Shown: in pieces, positions 11,044-22,894 of the stretch
Layout: the number at the start of each line of letters is the position of its first letter
How positions within the stretch are numbered: position 1 is the stretch's first letter
From: Canna indica
Lineage: Eukaryota > Streptophyta > Magnoliopsida > Zingiberales > Cannaceae
Assembly (NCBI GenBank): GCA_034359265.1
Contig: CP136896.1
Coordinates: 16,523,501 to 16,587,500 of the forward strand
Reading direction: 5' to 3'
DNA length: 64,000 nt
Notes under the pieces: generated by a model
What the model saw: only the letters and a program-made list of their open reading frames with translations
Told to the model about the DNA's origin: nothing
Database searches by the model: none
Made by a program: the position numbers and the translations under genes

Positions 11044-11388
11044 TCAATCAAAATTAAGAGTGAATTCAACCAAATCAACAAAGGAAACAGGCATAAGGCA
11101 AGTACCATAGATGACGGTGAGAAGGTTGAGTAGAATGATACTCCTGACCTTCTTGGAAGCAAAGAAGATCCTTGCCCATAGTGAACGCCACCATGCAGTC
11201 TTAAGAGCGCAACTTAACCTCGGCCTTCGGCTAAGAGGTGTAAACCTCCCATCCTCGACGAAGGAAAACTTCGGCCACCTCTTCACCCCACCGTTGATCT
11301 CATGCCGCACCGGCTCAATGGCCAAGGTAGAAGATGTCTCATCTAGATCAATCGGAACCGGGAGACGAGGAGAAGAATCGATATTCAA
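11044..11388 (-). pseudogene. Captured first-exon-like fragment, unknown product
   Basis: A 114-residue minus frame begins at an ATG and includes ALKTAWWRSLWARIFFASKK, then a hydrophobic run ILLNLLTVIYG. It is followed by a plausible splice donor (ggtactt). It resembles the N-terminus of a membrane-anchored protein. A GC-rich leader precedes it. Part of the CACTA cargo; product not recognised. Confidence 0.4.
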
Positions 11389-11829
11389 CGCGCAACTGAC
11401 GACTCCATTGCTCCTCTTCGCGCTTGGAAGGTTGACAGAGGGTGGGCTGAGGAGAAGGTGGCCGGAAGCAGTGAAATGGGAGATGGAGATCGCCTTTGGA
11501 GACTAGATCCACGCAAAGCAGAAGGTAGCGGAAGGCATCGCCTTGCTCCTTGAGTTGGTGAAATCGAGAGATTGACAGATTGGCAGATCGGCAGAAAGCA
11601 TGAGAGGTAGAAAGGTCTCTTGCATATCGATGAAATTAGCAGATTGGCAGATCAGGAGGAAAATAAGGTTTAGGGTTTAGATCAGCAGATGCGTGCGGAG
11701 AAGAAGAAGAAAGTGAGATTGAGAGGAAAATGGGAGAGGGTTTCGCGCGAAGAGAAAGGAAGCGGGGAAAAATAAATGGCGAAAAAAATAAAACATAGAC
11801 GTTATATGAGTCACTAATTTTAAACATAT

Positions 11830-12435
11830 AAATTTTGTCCTGATGCATATTAATTACGTCTTCAATTTTAAATCAAAGATGCATATAAATTAGTGTCTTT
11901 AATTTTAAATTAGAGATGCATATAAATTACATTTCTAATTTTAAATCGGAGACGCATATAAATAGGCATCTCTAATTTTAAATCAGAGAAGTATATAAAT
12001 TGAGTCTGTAATTTTAAATTGGAGACGCATATAAATTGTCTCTAATTTTAAATCGGAGACGCATATAAATTGACGTCTCTAATTTTAAATCGGAGACGCA
12101 TATAAATTACGTCTCTAATTTTAAATCGGAGACGCATATAAATTGTGTCTCTAATTTTAAATCGGAGACGCATATAAATTGCGTCTCTAATTTAAATCGG
12201 AGATGCATATAAATCGTGTCTCTAATTTCAAATCGGAAACACATATAAATCGTGTCTCTAGTTTTAAATCGGAGACGCATATAAATTGGTGCCTCTAATT
12301 TTAAATCAGAGGCACAATATAAATTGTGTGTCTATTTTTTTTAATTTGAAGACACAATATAAATTGCATCTCTCATTTTTAAGAAATCGGAGACTGCAAT
12401 GTAAATTGCATCTTTAATTTTGAGACGCTCGTAAT
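11830..12435. repeat. Right subterminal tandem array, about 16 units of 36 bp
   Basis: The unit is close to ttttaaatcggagacgcata plus taaattgcgtctctaa. Each unit holds a small dyad (gagacgc, 9-base spacer, gcgtctc). Units diverge towards the outer side. This is the subterminal region of the CACTA element, not a CRISPR array. Confidence 0.85.
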
Positions 12436-12802
12436 AAAGCGTCTCTAATCGAAAAAAAATGTGATGTTAAGAAAAAATATGTCCCCAATTACAACAAAAA
12501 AGATGACGTTTTTTTTAGCGCCTCCAAATAATATGAATTTTAAATTTTTGGCAACACTAATAAAAGCGTCCTTGCAATTGTATCCTTAAAGGTTCATTTT
12601 CTTGCAGTGAATTCGGGCAGGAAATGTCTGGACAATTAAGGAGCTAATGGATTCAAAGAATCTTCGATTCTAAAATAGACGTTAGGATATGTTTTTTTTT
12701 ATCTAAAGCAATTTGTATTAATCATAAAGTTTGATAAAAACAAGAGGGTGAGTAAAGGCAATAATATTTACAAACCCCTTGTGGGGTATTAGGAGATACA
12801 GT

Positions 12803-13251
12803 TGTTGGATTAATTTTATTAATGTGGATTAGTGTAAATTAATTGTTAGGATTTAATAACCAAAATTTATTGATTAAATTCATATTATAATTAATTAGGA
12901 CATAAGTGTGAGTGAACCATGATAGGTTGGGCCACTCACAAGTCTTTTGGGCAGAGGCCCAACTCACAGCTCAGTCTGCAGTCCACATGTCCTATCACAT
13001 GTTTGGCATGAGAGAGCTTGAGGGTATTTACGGTATTTCGTAAATATCCACCAGGTTATAAATAGGACCTATAATGACCTAATGTCATTAGTCTCTCTCT
13101 CTTCCCGAGGCGGCTGGGCTAAGTGGGTTATAACTCACCCTATTATCCTCTGGGTAAAATTAAGGATTCTTTATCTTCGCTTTATGGCTTTTTTCGGATC
13201 AGGTGTGTTAATGCATCTTTTAGCAGTTATTTATCCCTTGTTTATTAATCA
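12803..13251 (+). repeat. Copia 5' LTR
   Basis: About 449 bp, TG...CA. A TATA-like box (ttataaatag) near 13056 would start the genomic transcript. It differs from the 3' LTR at scattered bases, and the 3' copy has an expanded CT run. Confidence 0.92.
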
Positions 13252-13253
13252 AA

Positions 13254-13265
13254 TGGTATCAGAGC
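13254..13265 (+). promoter_or_regulatory. Copia primer-binding site
   Basis: TGGTATCAGAGC, two bases after the LTR, is complementary to the 3' end of initiator tRNA-Met and primes minus-strand DNA synthesis. Confidence 0.93.
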
Positions 13266-13904
13266 ATGCATGATATTACTTGATGTGTATTACCAAGTTT
13301 CGAATCTTTTGCATCTTTTATATTAATCCGATCAATTTTTTATTATATCATGTAAGATTCGACTTGAGTTATTACATATTATGTATTAGTAAGATCCTGT
13401 TTATTATATTTTGTGTATTAATGCGATTCGAGTTGTTGTATTTTGTGTAATGAGATCTCAATTTATGTCTATATTTATAATTTAATCTTACTGTTCATAC
13501 TGTTATTTTCGGATTTATAGTATTTTGTTTTTTTTATTTTTTTCTATAAATACTCTATTACCCGATGTATAATGCATAGTATTATAATAAAATATGAATT
13601 ATTTTATTTCCAAAATATGTTTTAGTAATCTATATTGTTATGCCATGCTACCATGCTGTTTAATGTCTTATTTAATATTATTTAGTATGGTTATTTAATG
13701 TCTTATTTAATGTTGTTTAACTTGTTTAATGCATTATTCTGTATTATATTAATGCTCGGGTCTGGGCCTTGGCCTAATCTGTGTGAGGTATATGGGGTCA
13801 CTGAAATGAAATAAAACATCTTCTATGTTGGGTCACTGAAATGAAATGTTGTTTAACTATATGGATCACTGAAATGAAATATTGTTTAACTAAAAATTCT
13901 TCTA

Positions 13905-16672
13905 TGTTGTGGCATCGGCATTTGGGTCACATCTTCAAAGAGAGATTGGAAAGGATGGTCAAATAAGATGTGTTAAATGTTTTGGATTTATCAGATTTTG
14001 ATGGCTGCATTGATTGCATAAAGGGGAAATTTCCCGCTAAAGCTAGAAACAAAGGGGCAAGTAGATTTGAGAATATCTTAGACCTTATTCCCACAGACAT
14101 CTGCGGACCCATCACTCCAACTGCTATAGGTGGATTCAGATATTACATTACTTTTATAGACGATTACTCTAGATATGGGTGGATCGAACTATTACATGAG
14201 AAATCTGAATCTTTAGATGCCTTTATGAATTTTAAGGCAATAGTTGAATTAAAATCTGCCAAAGTTATCAAATATGTCAGATCTGATAGGGGTTGTGAAT
14301 ATTATGGGAGGTATACTGAGATAGGTAGAAATCACAATCTATTTTCTTTATATCTGCGGGAACATGACATTGGTGCTCAATATACCATGCCTGGCACCCC
14401 TCAACAAAATGGGGTTACAGAGAGGTGAAATCGTACCCTGATGGACATGGTCAGGAGTATGATCAACCACCCATCATTAACATAATTTTTATGGGGTGAT
14501 GCTTTGAAGACTACATCTTACATTCTTAATCAAGTTCCAAGTAAATCAATGTCAAAGACCCCGTATGAACATTATTTTGGTAAAAAACCTAGCTTGAAAC
14601 ATTTCCATGTTTGGGGCTGCAATGTGAAAGTAAGACCGTATAATCCCCAGCTCAAGAAACTTGACTCTAGAACTATCAGTGGATTCTTTATTGGGTATTG
14701 CTCAAGATCAAGGGGATGCAGATTTTATTGCCCTACTCACACTACTAGAGTTATTGAGTCTGATTAAGCATTTTATTTTGAGGATGCCTTAGATAGTGGG
14801 AGTCTTGTGCCTAGGGCCATTCATCTTCGTGATGAAAGCACCTCTTGCCTATACCCATTCTGTCAGCTCTATCAGTTGATAGAATTGATACTATTGTTGA
14901 GAATCCAATTGATGTTGTAGTTGAACCTCCTATAATAATTTCCGAGGAACCTATTTTTGAGTTAAAACGATCTTAAGAATCCACAGACCTGCAATTTCGA
15001 GCAATTACATGGCTTATCTACAAGAATGCGAGTCTAGTGTTGTTGATGACACAGATCCTATCTCTTTTGAGCAGGCAACTTCATGTCCCCACTCATCTGA
15101 ATGGTTGCAGGCCATGAATGATGAGATTGCCTCCGTGCAACATAATCATGTTTGGGAATTTGTTGAATTACTTGATGGTTTCAAGCTAGCTTGTTGGTTG
15201 CAAATGAGTCTTTAAAAAAGAAGGTATTGCAAATGGTTTCAAGCGAGGGGCAATTGGTGAAATTGAAAGATATAAAGCCAGACTCATAGCTAAGGGCTAT
15301 AATCAGATAGAAGGTGTTGATTACACAGGAATCATCTCTCCGATATCTACTAAAGATGCCTTTAGAGTGGTCATGGCTCTTGTTGCTCAACTTGATCTTG
15401 AACTTCACCAGATGGATGTCAAGACTGCCTTTTTGAATAGAGATTTATTTGAGGAAGTTTATATGATTCAGCCTAATGGTTTTGTTGAATCCGAGAAAGA
15501 GCACATGATGTGCAAACTGAACAGATCTATATATGGGTTGAAGCAAGCTTCAAGACAATGGTATTTGAAGTTTGATGAGGTTGTTACCTCTTTGGGGTTC
15601 ATTGAGAATGCTTCAAATCAATGTATTTATCAAAAATTAATTTGATAGGAGCGATTTTGCAATTCTTGTGCTCTACGTCGATGACATCCTATTAGCCAGC
15701 AATTCAATGAACCTTCTGAATGAGACAAAATATATGCTTTCATGTCGTTTTAACATGAAAGATCTTGGTGAGGTCTCTTTTGTTCTTGGAATTCAAATCC
15801 ATCGTGACAGGTCTCTTGGAATTCTTGATTAGTCTTAAGCAACCTATATTGATCGAGTGCTTAAAAGATTTAATATCCACTCTTACACTCCTTGTGCGAC
15901 ACCTGTTTAAAAGGGTGAAAGGTTGTCTAATTCACAGTGCCCTCAAAGTGATGCTGAGAGGGATCAAATGAATAAAATTTCATATGCTTCCGTTGTTAGG
16001 AGTCTCATGTATGCTCAAGTATGCACTCGTCCAGACATAGCTTTTGCTATAGGGGTGCTTGGTAGATACTTGAGTAATTATGGCAAGGATCATTGGAGGG
16101 CTACAAAGAAAGTCATGAGGTATCTGCAGGGTACTAAACATTATATGTTAACTTTCAAAAAATCTAACCCCTTTGAGATTATAGGATACACATATTCAAA
16201 CTATGCATCTTGTGTGGATGATCGTAAATCCACTTCAGAATACATCTTTATGATTTCTAGAGGAGCTGTTTCATGGAAGATTGTCAAGCAAACACTCACA
16301 GCTACCTCAACTATGGAGGCAAAGTACATCACATGTTATGAAGCCACTTGTCAGGCTATATGGTTGAGGAAATTGATATCATGCATGCATCTTGTCGATT
16401 TCATATCGTGATCTCTAACCATCTATTATGATAGTTCGTTTGCCATATACTTCTCTCAAAATCATAGGAATTCTAGTCGTACCAAACATTTTGATGTTAA
16501 ACTCCTGTTTGTTAGAGAGAAGATTGCTGAATCTCAGACTCGTGTAGTTCACATTCCTAGTGAACATATGCTTGCAGATCTGATGACCAAGGGTCTACCT
16601 GTAGGAGTATTTCTAAATCATGTTGCTTATATGAGTCTTGTTAAATCTTTTGATGTAACCTTGGTCTAGTGG
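13905..16672 (+). pseudogene. Copia polyprotein remnant: integrase, reverse transcriptase, RNase H
   Basis: Order of pieces: LWHRHLGH (GAG-pre-integrase), CIDCIKGK (zinc finger), the integrase core (DICGP, FIDDYSRY, PQQNGVTER), then reverse transcriptase (YKARLIAKGY, MDVKTAFLN, YVDDILL). RNase H follows (RPDIAFAIG, the STMEAKY block). Stops and frameshifts separate nearly every block, for example right after PQQNGVTER and before YVDD. The element cannot move by itself. Confidence 0.93.
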
Positions 16673-16919
16673 GAGTTTAAGTTTTGTCCATAAGGGGCAT
16701 TTGTGATGTATTTTTTGACATCTTTTAATGGTTAAATTTTATTTATATTTCTTTGTTCTATTCAGATATTAAAATATTATATCATTTATTTCCCTATCAG
16801 ATTCAATGATCTTGTGTTGTTTCATTTCTGAATCTTGTTCTAGATTAGTGTATGTTGATCACTTGACATTTGCTAAAATTATGTTATTGTGTCATTTTAC
16901 TAATAATTGATTAATGTTA

Positions 16920-16933
16920 TCCAAGTGGGAGAT
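16920..16933 (+). promoter_or_regulatory. Copia polypurine tract
   Basis: ccaagtgggagat directly before the 3' LTR; the purine run primes plus-strand DNA synthesis. Confidence 0.8.
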
Positions 16934-17400
16934 TGTTGGATTAATTTTATTAGTGTGGATTAACATTAATTAGTTGTTAGGATTTAGTGATCAAATTTTG
17001 TTGATTAAATTCAGATTATAATTAATTAGGACATAATTGTGAGTGAACCATGATAGGTTGGGCCACTCACAAGTCTTTTGGGCAAAGGCCCAACTCACAG
17101 CCCAGACTGCAGCCCACATGTCCTATCACATGTTTGGCATGATGGAGCTTGAGGGTATTTTCGATATTTCGTAAATATCCATCAGGTTATAAATAAGACC
17201 TGTAATGACCTAATGTCATTATTCTCTCTTTTAGTTCTCTCTCTCTCTCTCTTCCCGAGGCGGCTGGGCTAAGTGGGTTGTAACTCACCCTATTATCCTC
17301 TGGGTAAAGGATTCCTCATCTTTGTTTTATGGCTTTATTTTTCCGGATCAAGTGTGTTAATGCATCTTTTAAGAGTTATTTCTCCATTGTTTATTTATCA
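16934..17400 (+). repeat. Copia 3' LTR
   Basis: About 467 bp, matching the 5' LTR in layout. It includes the phrase taggttgggccactcacaag and an expanded CT tract near 17222-17254. Confidence 0.92.
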
Positions 17401-17841
17401 ATAGTTAGAATAAAATATGGAGGCCTCAATTGCTAGCTCAACAAAAAATTTGGACTTGTTGTTAAAGGTACGATTGTTGCGCTCGAACCAAATTTTTCCT
17501 TTCCAAATCATTAGAAGTAGAGCTTGAAATCTTGTTCTTAGTGTGAGCCTTCTTTGTGTGCGACGCCATGGTTTGTAATCAAGACGGAAGAAAGAAAGGT
17601 GGCAAAGAGACAATAAATGAATCCAACCTTGTAGAGTATAGGAGCATGAAAAAAAGAGATGATCGTGGCTTTCCTCATCCGATAGGAAAAGTAAGCAATT
17701 TGGATTGTCTTGCACACGCCACTTAAGGAGTCTATCTTTTGTTGATAGGCGCTTTTTCATCTTGAGCCAAGATATGAAAGTATCTGGTAAGCCGACTTGG
17801 TGAAAAAGATGGAGATTGATTTGGACCATATAGGAGGACAA
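17398..17841 (-). pseudogene. LINE zf-RVT domain remnant
   Basis: The minus frame reads STKDRL, then CLLFLSDEESHDHLFFSC and WIHLL. This is the zinc-binding domain found after plant LINE reverse transcriptase (pattern C, then E-x-x-x-HLFFxC). It lies downstream of the RT remnant in the same element. Confidence 0.8.
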
Positions 17842-18334
17842 TGGATCCTTTACGCCACGATATGAAAGTATATGGTAAGTCGACTTGGTGGAAAAGCATC
17901 CATCTATACTCCATTTCCATTTAATTGTATCAGGTCTAGGACTGAGTAGAAGTGGATTCAGAGTCTCTACCAGCTATGCTAATTTGACCAGGGGAATCTG
18001 ATTTTTGAAATGAATATTCCATCCCCTTACGCCGCCATTAGTATCTACCTCTTTAGCATTTGCAATTGAAGTTGATGGATTGCCTGCAAAAGGGAAAATG
18101 TCGTGAAATATGTCTGCCAACTTTGAGCCATTTAGCCATGGATCTGTCGAAAGGTGAGTCGATCTACCTTCTCCAACTAAGAGAAGAATTGAAGAAGTCA
18201 AGACCCTTAATGATACCTCTCCAAACAAGAGAAAGTCTACCACGAACAACGTAAAGATGGTCAAAGTCCATAAAGATAGCCTTGAGAATATCGACACATT
18301 ATTTTTCTTTGTTTTGACGGAATTTCCAAAGCCA

Positions 18335-18352
18335 CCCCCCCCCCCCCCCCCC
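18335..18352. repeat. Run of 18 C
   Basis: A homopolymer inside the LINE remnant. It may be length-variable or an assembly weak point. Confidence 0.9.
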
Positions 18353-18500
18353 AAATCTGGCTTGATTATGCGAATGAAGATTTAGTAAACCAAGGCCACC
18401 CCCTCCTCACGTTAATTGAGTGTCCCAATTAACCAAACATTTACCTTAGATATTTGCCTCACACCTACCCAAAAAAATTCCTTCTTCTTTTGTCAATAAG

Positions 18501-19040
18501 TCAAATTACCCATGTTGGAGCCGCAAAAATGGAGAAAAAGTAAGCTGCCTGGCTAGTTAGAACATTGTTAATGAGAGTGCGTCTGCCCGCTCTGAAAATG
18601 AGGGACCCCTGCCATGATGATAGTACCTCGTCAAATTTTGCAATCACTTTGTTCCAGTCTTCCTTGAGTAAGTGCCCAATCCGCAAGGGGAGCCCTAAGT
18701 AATCAATAGGGAAGGCAGCAGTCGGACAACCTACGAGGAAGGCCATCTCGTGTGCTACACAGGGATCATCTCCTAAATGAATCAATTTTGTTTTGCGCAT
18801 ATTTATTTTTAGACCCGAAGATAATTCAAAACACTTCAGTAAGAGTCTGAGATTCTTGAATGCCCTGTCATTGGCCTCACAAAAGATCACCAGGTCATTA
18901 GCAAAAATTACATGACTAATCCCCCTTGGCAAGAGCTCAGAAAGAGCCCCTTGAATTAGGCCAGCTGCACAAGCTCTTTTCATAATCTTGGAGAGGGAGT
19001 CCATCACAAGGTTGAAGAGTAAACCTTGGCGCAGTCCCAC
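18501..19040 (-). pseudogene. LINE reverse transcriptase, C-terminal half
   Basis: A 179-residue minus frame starts at MGLRQG (normally GLRQGDPLSP). It contains the catalytic block as VIFANDLVIF, where the family has FADD, so one catalytic aspartate is now Asn. The segments SGLKIN, DYLGLPLRIG and WQGSLIFRAGR follow, as in plant L1 polymerases. The enzyme would be inactive. Confidence 0.88.
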
Positions 19041-19042
19041 TT

Positions 19043-19272
19043 AATTTGTTCTAAACTCATCCAAATCGAGTTCCGATTGAACTCCCGAACTCAACACGAG
19101 TCCAACTCTCATCCAAGGATCACACCAACTTAAGTAAGAATAATTTACTCGTACGTAAGGGTCGTACCATAACTCGCGCCTTCCGGTGATTCACTCGGCC
19201 CGTTCCGACACGCTTCATGATTTTCTCGCTGAAGCCGAATAAAATTAATTAAAAATTTCGTGGGTATTACAC
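19043..19272 (-). repeat. Gypsy-type LTR 5'-end fragment
   Basis: Read on the minus strand it begins TGTAATACCC and contains the phrases gcgtgtcgga, tcaccggaaggcgcgagt and caatcggaactcg. The same order of phrases is found in the LTR that starts at 47274 (-). It ends at the truncated LINE end. Confidence 0.65.
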
Positions 19273-20400
19273 ATGCATTTCCTACTTACTATATTCATAA
19301 GAAAAATAATTTATAAAATGGTTAATTAATGAATATATCATGATTTTTACTGAAATTTCCAAATCTACCACGACTTTTCATTTGTTTCAAATATAGGCTT
19401 AAACTCTCGATTCGTTTCAATTGTATCACACTGTCAGACTTTGGTTAAGTTTTCCGTTAAACTGTTGACTTGGCATCAATGACGTGTCAACTTAAGTTTA
19501 GTCAGCCATTAATTTAATATAAAAAATAGGTAAACTGATGTGTATTAATATAAAAAATATTTATATTTGACTAAAAAAAGTAGATTCCTATGCATTTCAT
19601 GCTTCCTATATTCACATTTAATATATTTAATAAAAATAATAGACCAACATTATTATTTGAATACTTGCATTTTATAAATATTTATATTTAACAAAAAAAA
19701 AATAGATTCTCGATCATGCATTTACTGCTCCCTATATTCACATCATTTTATAAATATTTATATTTAACACAAAAAGAAGAAGTAGATTCTCATGCATTTA
19801 CTACTTCCTATAATTAATAAAAATAATTAATAAAAATATAACAACTTTCCTTTTCCTGGGTGACAATAAAGAGATGTGTTTCAAAAGTAGAAGAAATATA
19901 TAATTAGAAATGTGTGAACTGAATCAATGAAGATTTTACAAAATCCAAAAAAAAAGATACGCTGAAAATTGTCACATTAATTTGATTTTGAAGTAAAAAA
20001 TGCAAGGAGGATTTGATGTAAAAAAAGAAAATTGTTTTGGATATTTTTAGAATTTGATTTTTTTTCGAAGTTTTGTAATTACACCCTGTTAAAGAAGTTA
20101 CAGTGCAATGCATCCATTTCTATTTGCCAACTTTTGATTATTACAATTCCGTGTCCTACTTAATCCAGGCAACACATTTTCAGCTCTTATTATACACTAG
20201 AATCCGCCAAACTTACCGGTCCTGCTAAAATGCCTTTTGGAAAAGCCTGTTTTGTGTCTCTGCCAAGATATCATCCCAAACCATGAAAGGTCCAAAATCT
20301 CAAGAGAAACGCCGTGTCCTCTAAAATGACTTCAAACCCCACGATCCAACTGCAACGTTGGAAGTCATACGGGGGGGGTACTACCGTCATTCTCAGCTTT
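19273..20400. other. AT-rich intergenic DNA with short repeats
   Basis: The phrase tagattct..catgcatttactgcttcctatattcac recurs near 19580, 19700 and 19790, giving a degenerate repeat. The sequence near 19440-19500 has features of a small decayed MITE. No gene is recognised. Confidence 0.5.
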
Positions 20401-21414
20401 GACCCTCCGAGCCCCATATAAAAGAGAGAAGAAGCAGTGGCAGCCCCTCTCCTCTCACAACTCACAAGTCACCACCACCGAGGCCATTTCTTCGGGCGTC
20501 TCTCCGGCCGTCGGGATCCACCTCAAGCATCCGCCGCAGCTCTCGTCGACCATCTGTCAGTTTGTAACTCCATCTCGCTAAGTCTAATTTCTCGCTTTTG
20601 TAATCGATCTGATCCCAAGTTCTGCTTCTTTTTTCTGCTTCTGAAATATGATGGTCAAACGTGCTTTTGCGCGCTGTTTTGGTCGGGATTATATATTCTT
20701 GTTCATCCACTGTTAATCTGTTAAACTGATGGATAAGTAAATTAAAGAGCGAAATGTTCAGTTTCAGTACATATTAGTACGTAACTTTTGGTGAAGAGGG
20801 TGCTCTTCCTCATTTTTTCTGGTCCACTATTTTTTATATTCCGATGATCTTGGTCGGAAAGTATTAGTCTTTACCTTGGGTATCCAACAAACATGGAACA
20901 ACTATGTTCCAGTGGATGCTTTATTGAAAAGTTCAGTAAAATACTACTGTTATAGAAGTATATATATATCTTCCACGATCTATTTCTAAGGGATTTGCTT
21001 CTCTAAAATTGAGAGGATAAGGAATATATGCGTCCTCTCCAAAAGATGATTTCCTTTTTAATTAGGTGTGCAACTACATGTCTAATTCACTTGGATAGAG
21101 AATGTATGTCTATATGAATACAACTTCACAAATTGATATATCAGCCTTTGTATTACACTAATATACTTTTCAATACTTATCTAACAGATAAGGAATATAT
21201 TCCAGAAAAAAAGGAGCAACCTTCATCAAGTAAAAGGAATCAACCGCAAAATTCTACAAGCGAATGGGGTTTATTAATGTATGCTCGAAGCTCTCCAAGG
21301 ATGCGTGAGATGGCGCTTAAAACTAAAGGGAGAAGATCTTCTGTTCCCAAGTTTGTGAATGCTCCTGTCCCACCAGGACCTGTCCCACCTGGACCCCTCG
21401 CTGTTCTGGAGTAT

Positions 21415-21520
21415 TGAAGAGGAAGAGTGTCACATCTGGTGACGGGTGATAGCAGCACAAAGGTGAGGAATACAACATTTATCGATGAAGAGTGGTTGCG
21501 TAAGAGATTATGGATTAGTA
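21415..21520 (+). repeat. Exon-like block, first copy
   Basis: The block reads KRKSVTSGDG and, after a frame change, DEEWLRKRLW. It recurs at about 22895-23035 with small differences, and a shorter third copy lies near 22865-22893. This points to partial duplication inside the broken gene. Confidence 0.7.
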
Positions 21521-22894
21521 ATATGGATTGCTATACTGATTAGCAATATGAATTTCTTATGCAGCATTTTCGTTCCTGTTAGTTGAATAGCGTATTATTG
21601 TTCGTTGAATAGCTATACTGATTAACTGTGCACCTCGTGAAGGCTTTCCTTGAGTGAAAGGGTAATTTACTTCATTTATTGTGCTCCTTTCGTTGCGTGT
21701 TCCTTGTTTGCTGCTGGTAATATAAAAAGCTTGTATTTATGAAGAGTGACTCATATATATATGATGATTCATAATCTGCATGTCTACACAGAATATATCA
21801 ATGGAAGGTGAAGGTCTCACACGTGATATAGTTGGAGACTCCATTAGTACTGTTCAGGACATGCAGCACGATTTAACCGATAATAAAACATTGATGGGAT
21901 TAGAGCAAGCTGCGGCAGCCCAAATTGAGACATTGGTAGAAGAAGAGAAAGCATATATCGTTCCTGAGGGAAGTCCTCTTATTAGGGAAAACATTATGGC
22001 ATCTAAAACTGATGCCAGACATGTGGATCAGCAGAATGATGTTTTTCGCAGCGAAGAGGGGGATAAAGTGGATATAGACTCATACTCTGATTCAGATAAA
22101 GTTGGTATCAATTGTACAATGACTTCCCCTTCTTGTCCAGATAATTCACCATTGAAAAGTCAACTCAATCAGGTGAACTTTTTTCTTTTTTACTTCATGC
22201 ATGCATATATATATATCCCCTCTCTTTCTCTGATGTATATCATATAAAGGCAGCTGGAAGTATCATCCACTTTACATGTTATTATTATTATTTTTTTGAA
22301 CGACCACTTTACATGTTATTATTGCAGTGTCATGATTTATGTCTCATTGTCATTGATCATTGTACAATAACCCTTTTTCTTGATTTCAGGATGCAGATGG
22401 AGACTACATAAGTCAGATAAGTTCAAAGGAAAAGCTTCCAATGAAAAATTCAGGAGTCTCTGCATATCAAGTGCAACAACCTGAGGCGGCATCAGATACC
22501 TCTTTTTGGTATACTAATTTTCTAGGCCAGTCTCATATATTGAATTCTAAAGGCCCTGAAGCTCCTCGAAATGATTTTCAAAGTAGGCAATCACAAACAA
22601 ATTTGGGTTTTAATAATTCTGGTCAAGTATATGAAAGGAAATTCCAGTGAATGGCATTGGTTATGGTGCATCCTCATCCTGGAACAAACAAACATCAATG
22701 GGCCCAGAGATGTTTAGATTCTCTTTGGATTGGTGTGAGAAGACATGGCCAGAACAATTGGAATGCTATTTTAACAGATTCAGAACTTCACTTCCTGGAA
22801 CGTTGAGAAAAGGAGGATTACTAAGGGTTCATTTATTGAGCCAATAGGACTGCCTACAACACACCTGGTGACGGTGATAGAGCAGCACAAAGGT

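Larger units (their letters stand above)
5960..12609. mobile_element. Non-autonomous CACTA-type element carrying host gene fragments
   Basis: The left end reads CACTACAACAAA and the right end is the reverse complement of CACTGCAAGAAA, a 10/12 match of the En/Spm type. Both flanks carry subterminal repeats built on GACGCTTTT and GCGTCTC. No transposase gene is visible inside. The interior instead holds exon-like pieces on the minus strand, as in Pack-CACTA elements. The flanking triplets are gat (left) and aat (right), so the 3-bp target duplication is imperfect. That leaves the outer limits somewhat uncertain. Confidence 0.7.
12803..17400 (+). mobile_element. Ty1/copia retrotransposon with both LTRs, gag and protease missing
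   Basis: Paired LTRs (12803-13251 and 16934-17400) both start TGTTGGATTAATTTTATT and end TCA. The target duplication is acagt on the left and atagt on the right. The domain order integrase, reverse transcriptase, RNase H defines Ty1/copia. Only about 640 bases separate the primer-binding site from the integrase, so gag and protease are absent. The element sits inside an older LINE. Confidence 0.93.
12690..19042 (-). mobile_element. 5'-truncated L1-type LINE, interrupted by a copia element
   Basis: In minus orientation the LINE starts at about 19042 within the RT motif GLRQG and runs to 17401. It resumes from 12802 down to a poly-A tail (plus-strand poly-T near 12692-12701). The pieces on the two sides of the copia element share its target duplication, so the copia element landed inside the LINE. 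Truncation at the 5' end is typical of LINE insertion. Coding is broken by stops and frameshifts. Confidence 0.75.

Noticed and set aside
11830..12435. Regular 36-bp repeats with small dyads, CRISPR-like at first sight
   Set aside because: There are no unique spacers, the units are contiguous, and they lie next to a CACTA terminus. They are transposon subterminal repeats.
18060..18254. Plus-strand ORF inside the LINE region
   Set aside because: Antisense shadow of the minus-strand LINE coding remnant.
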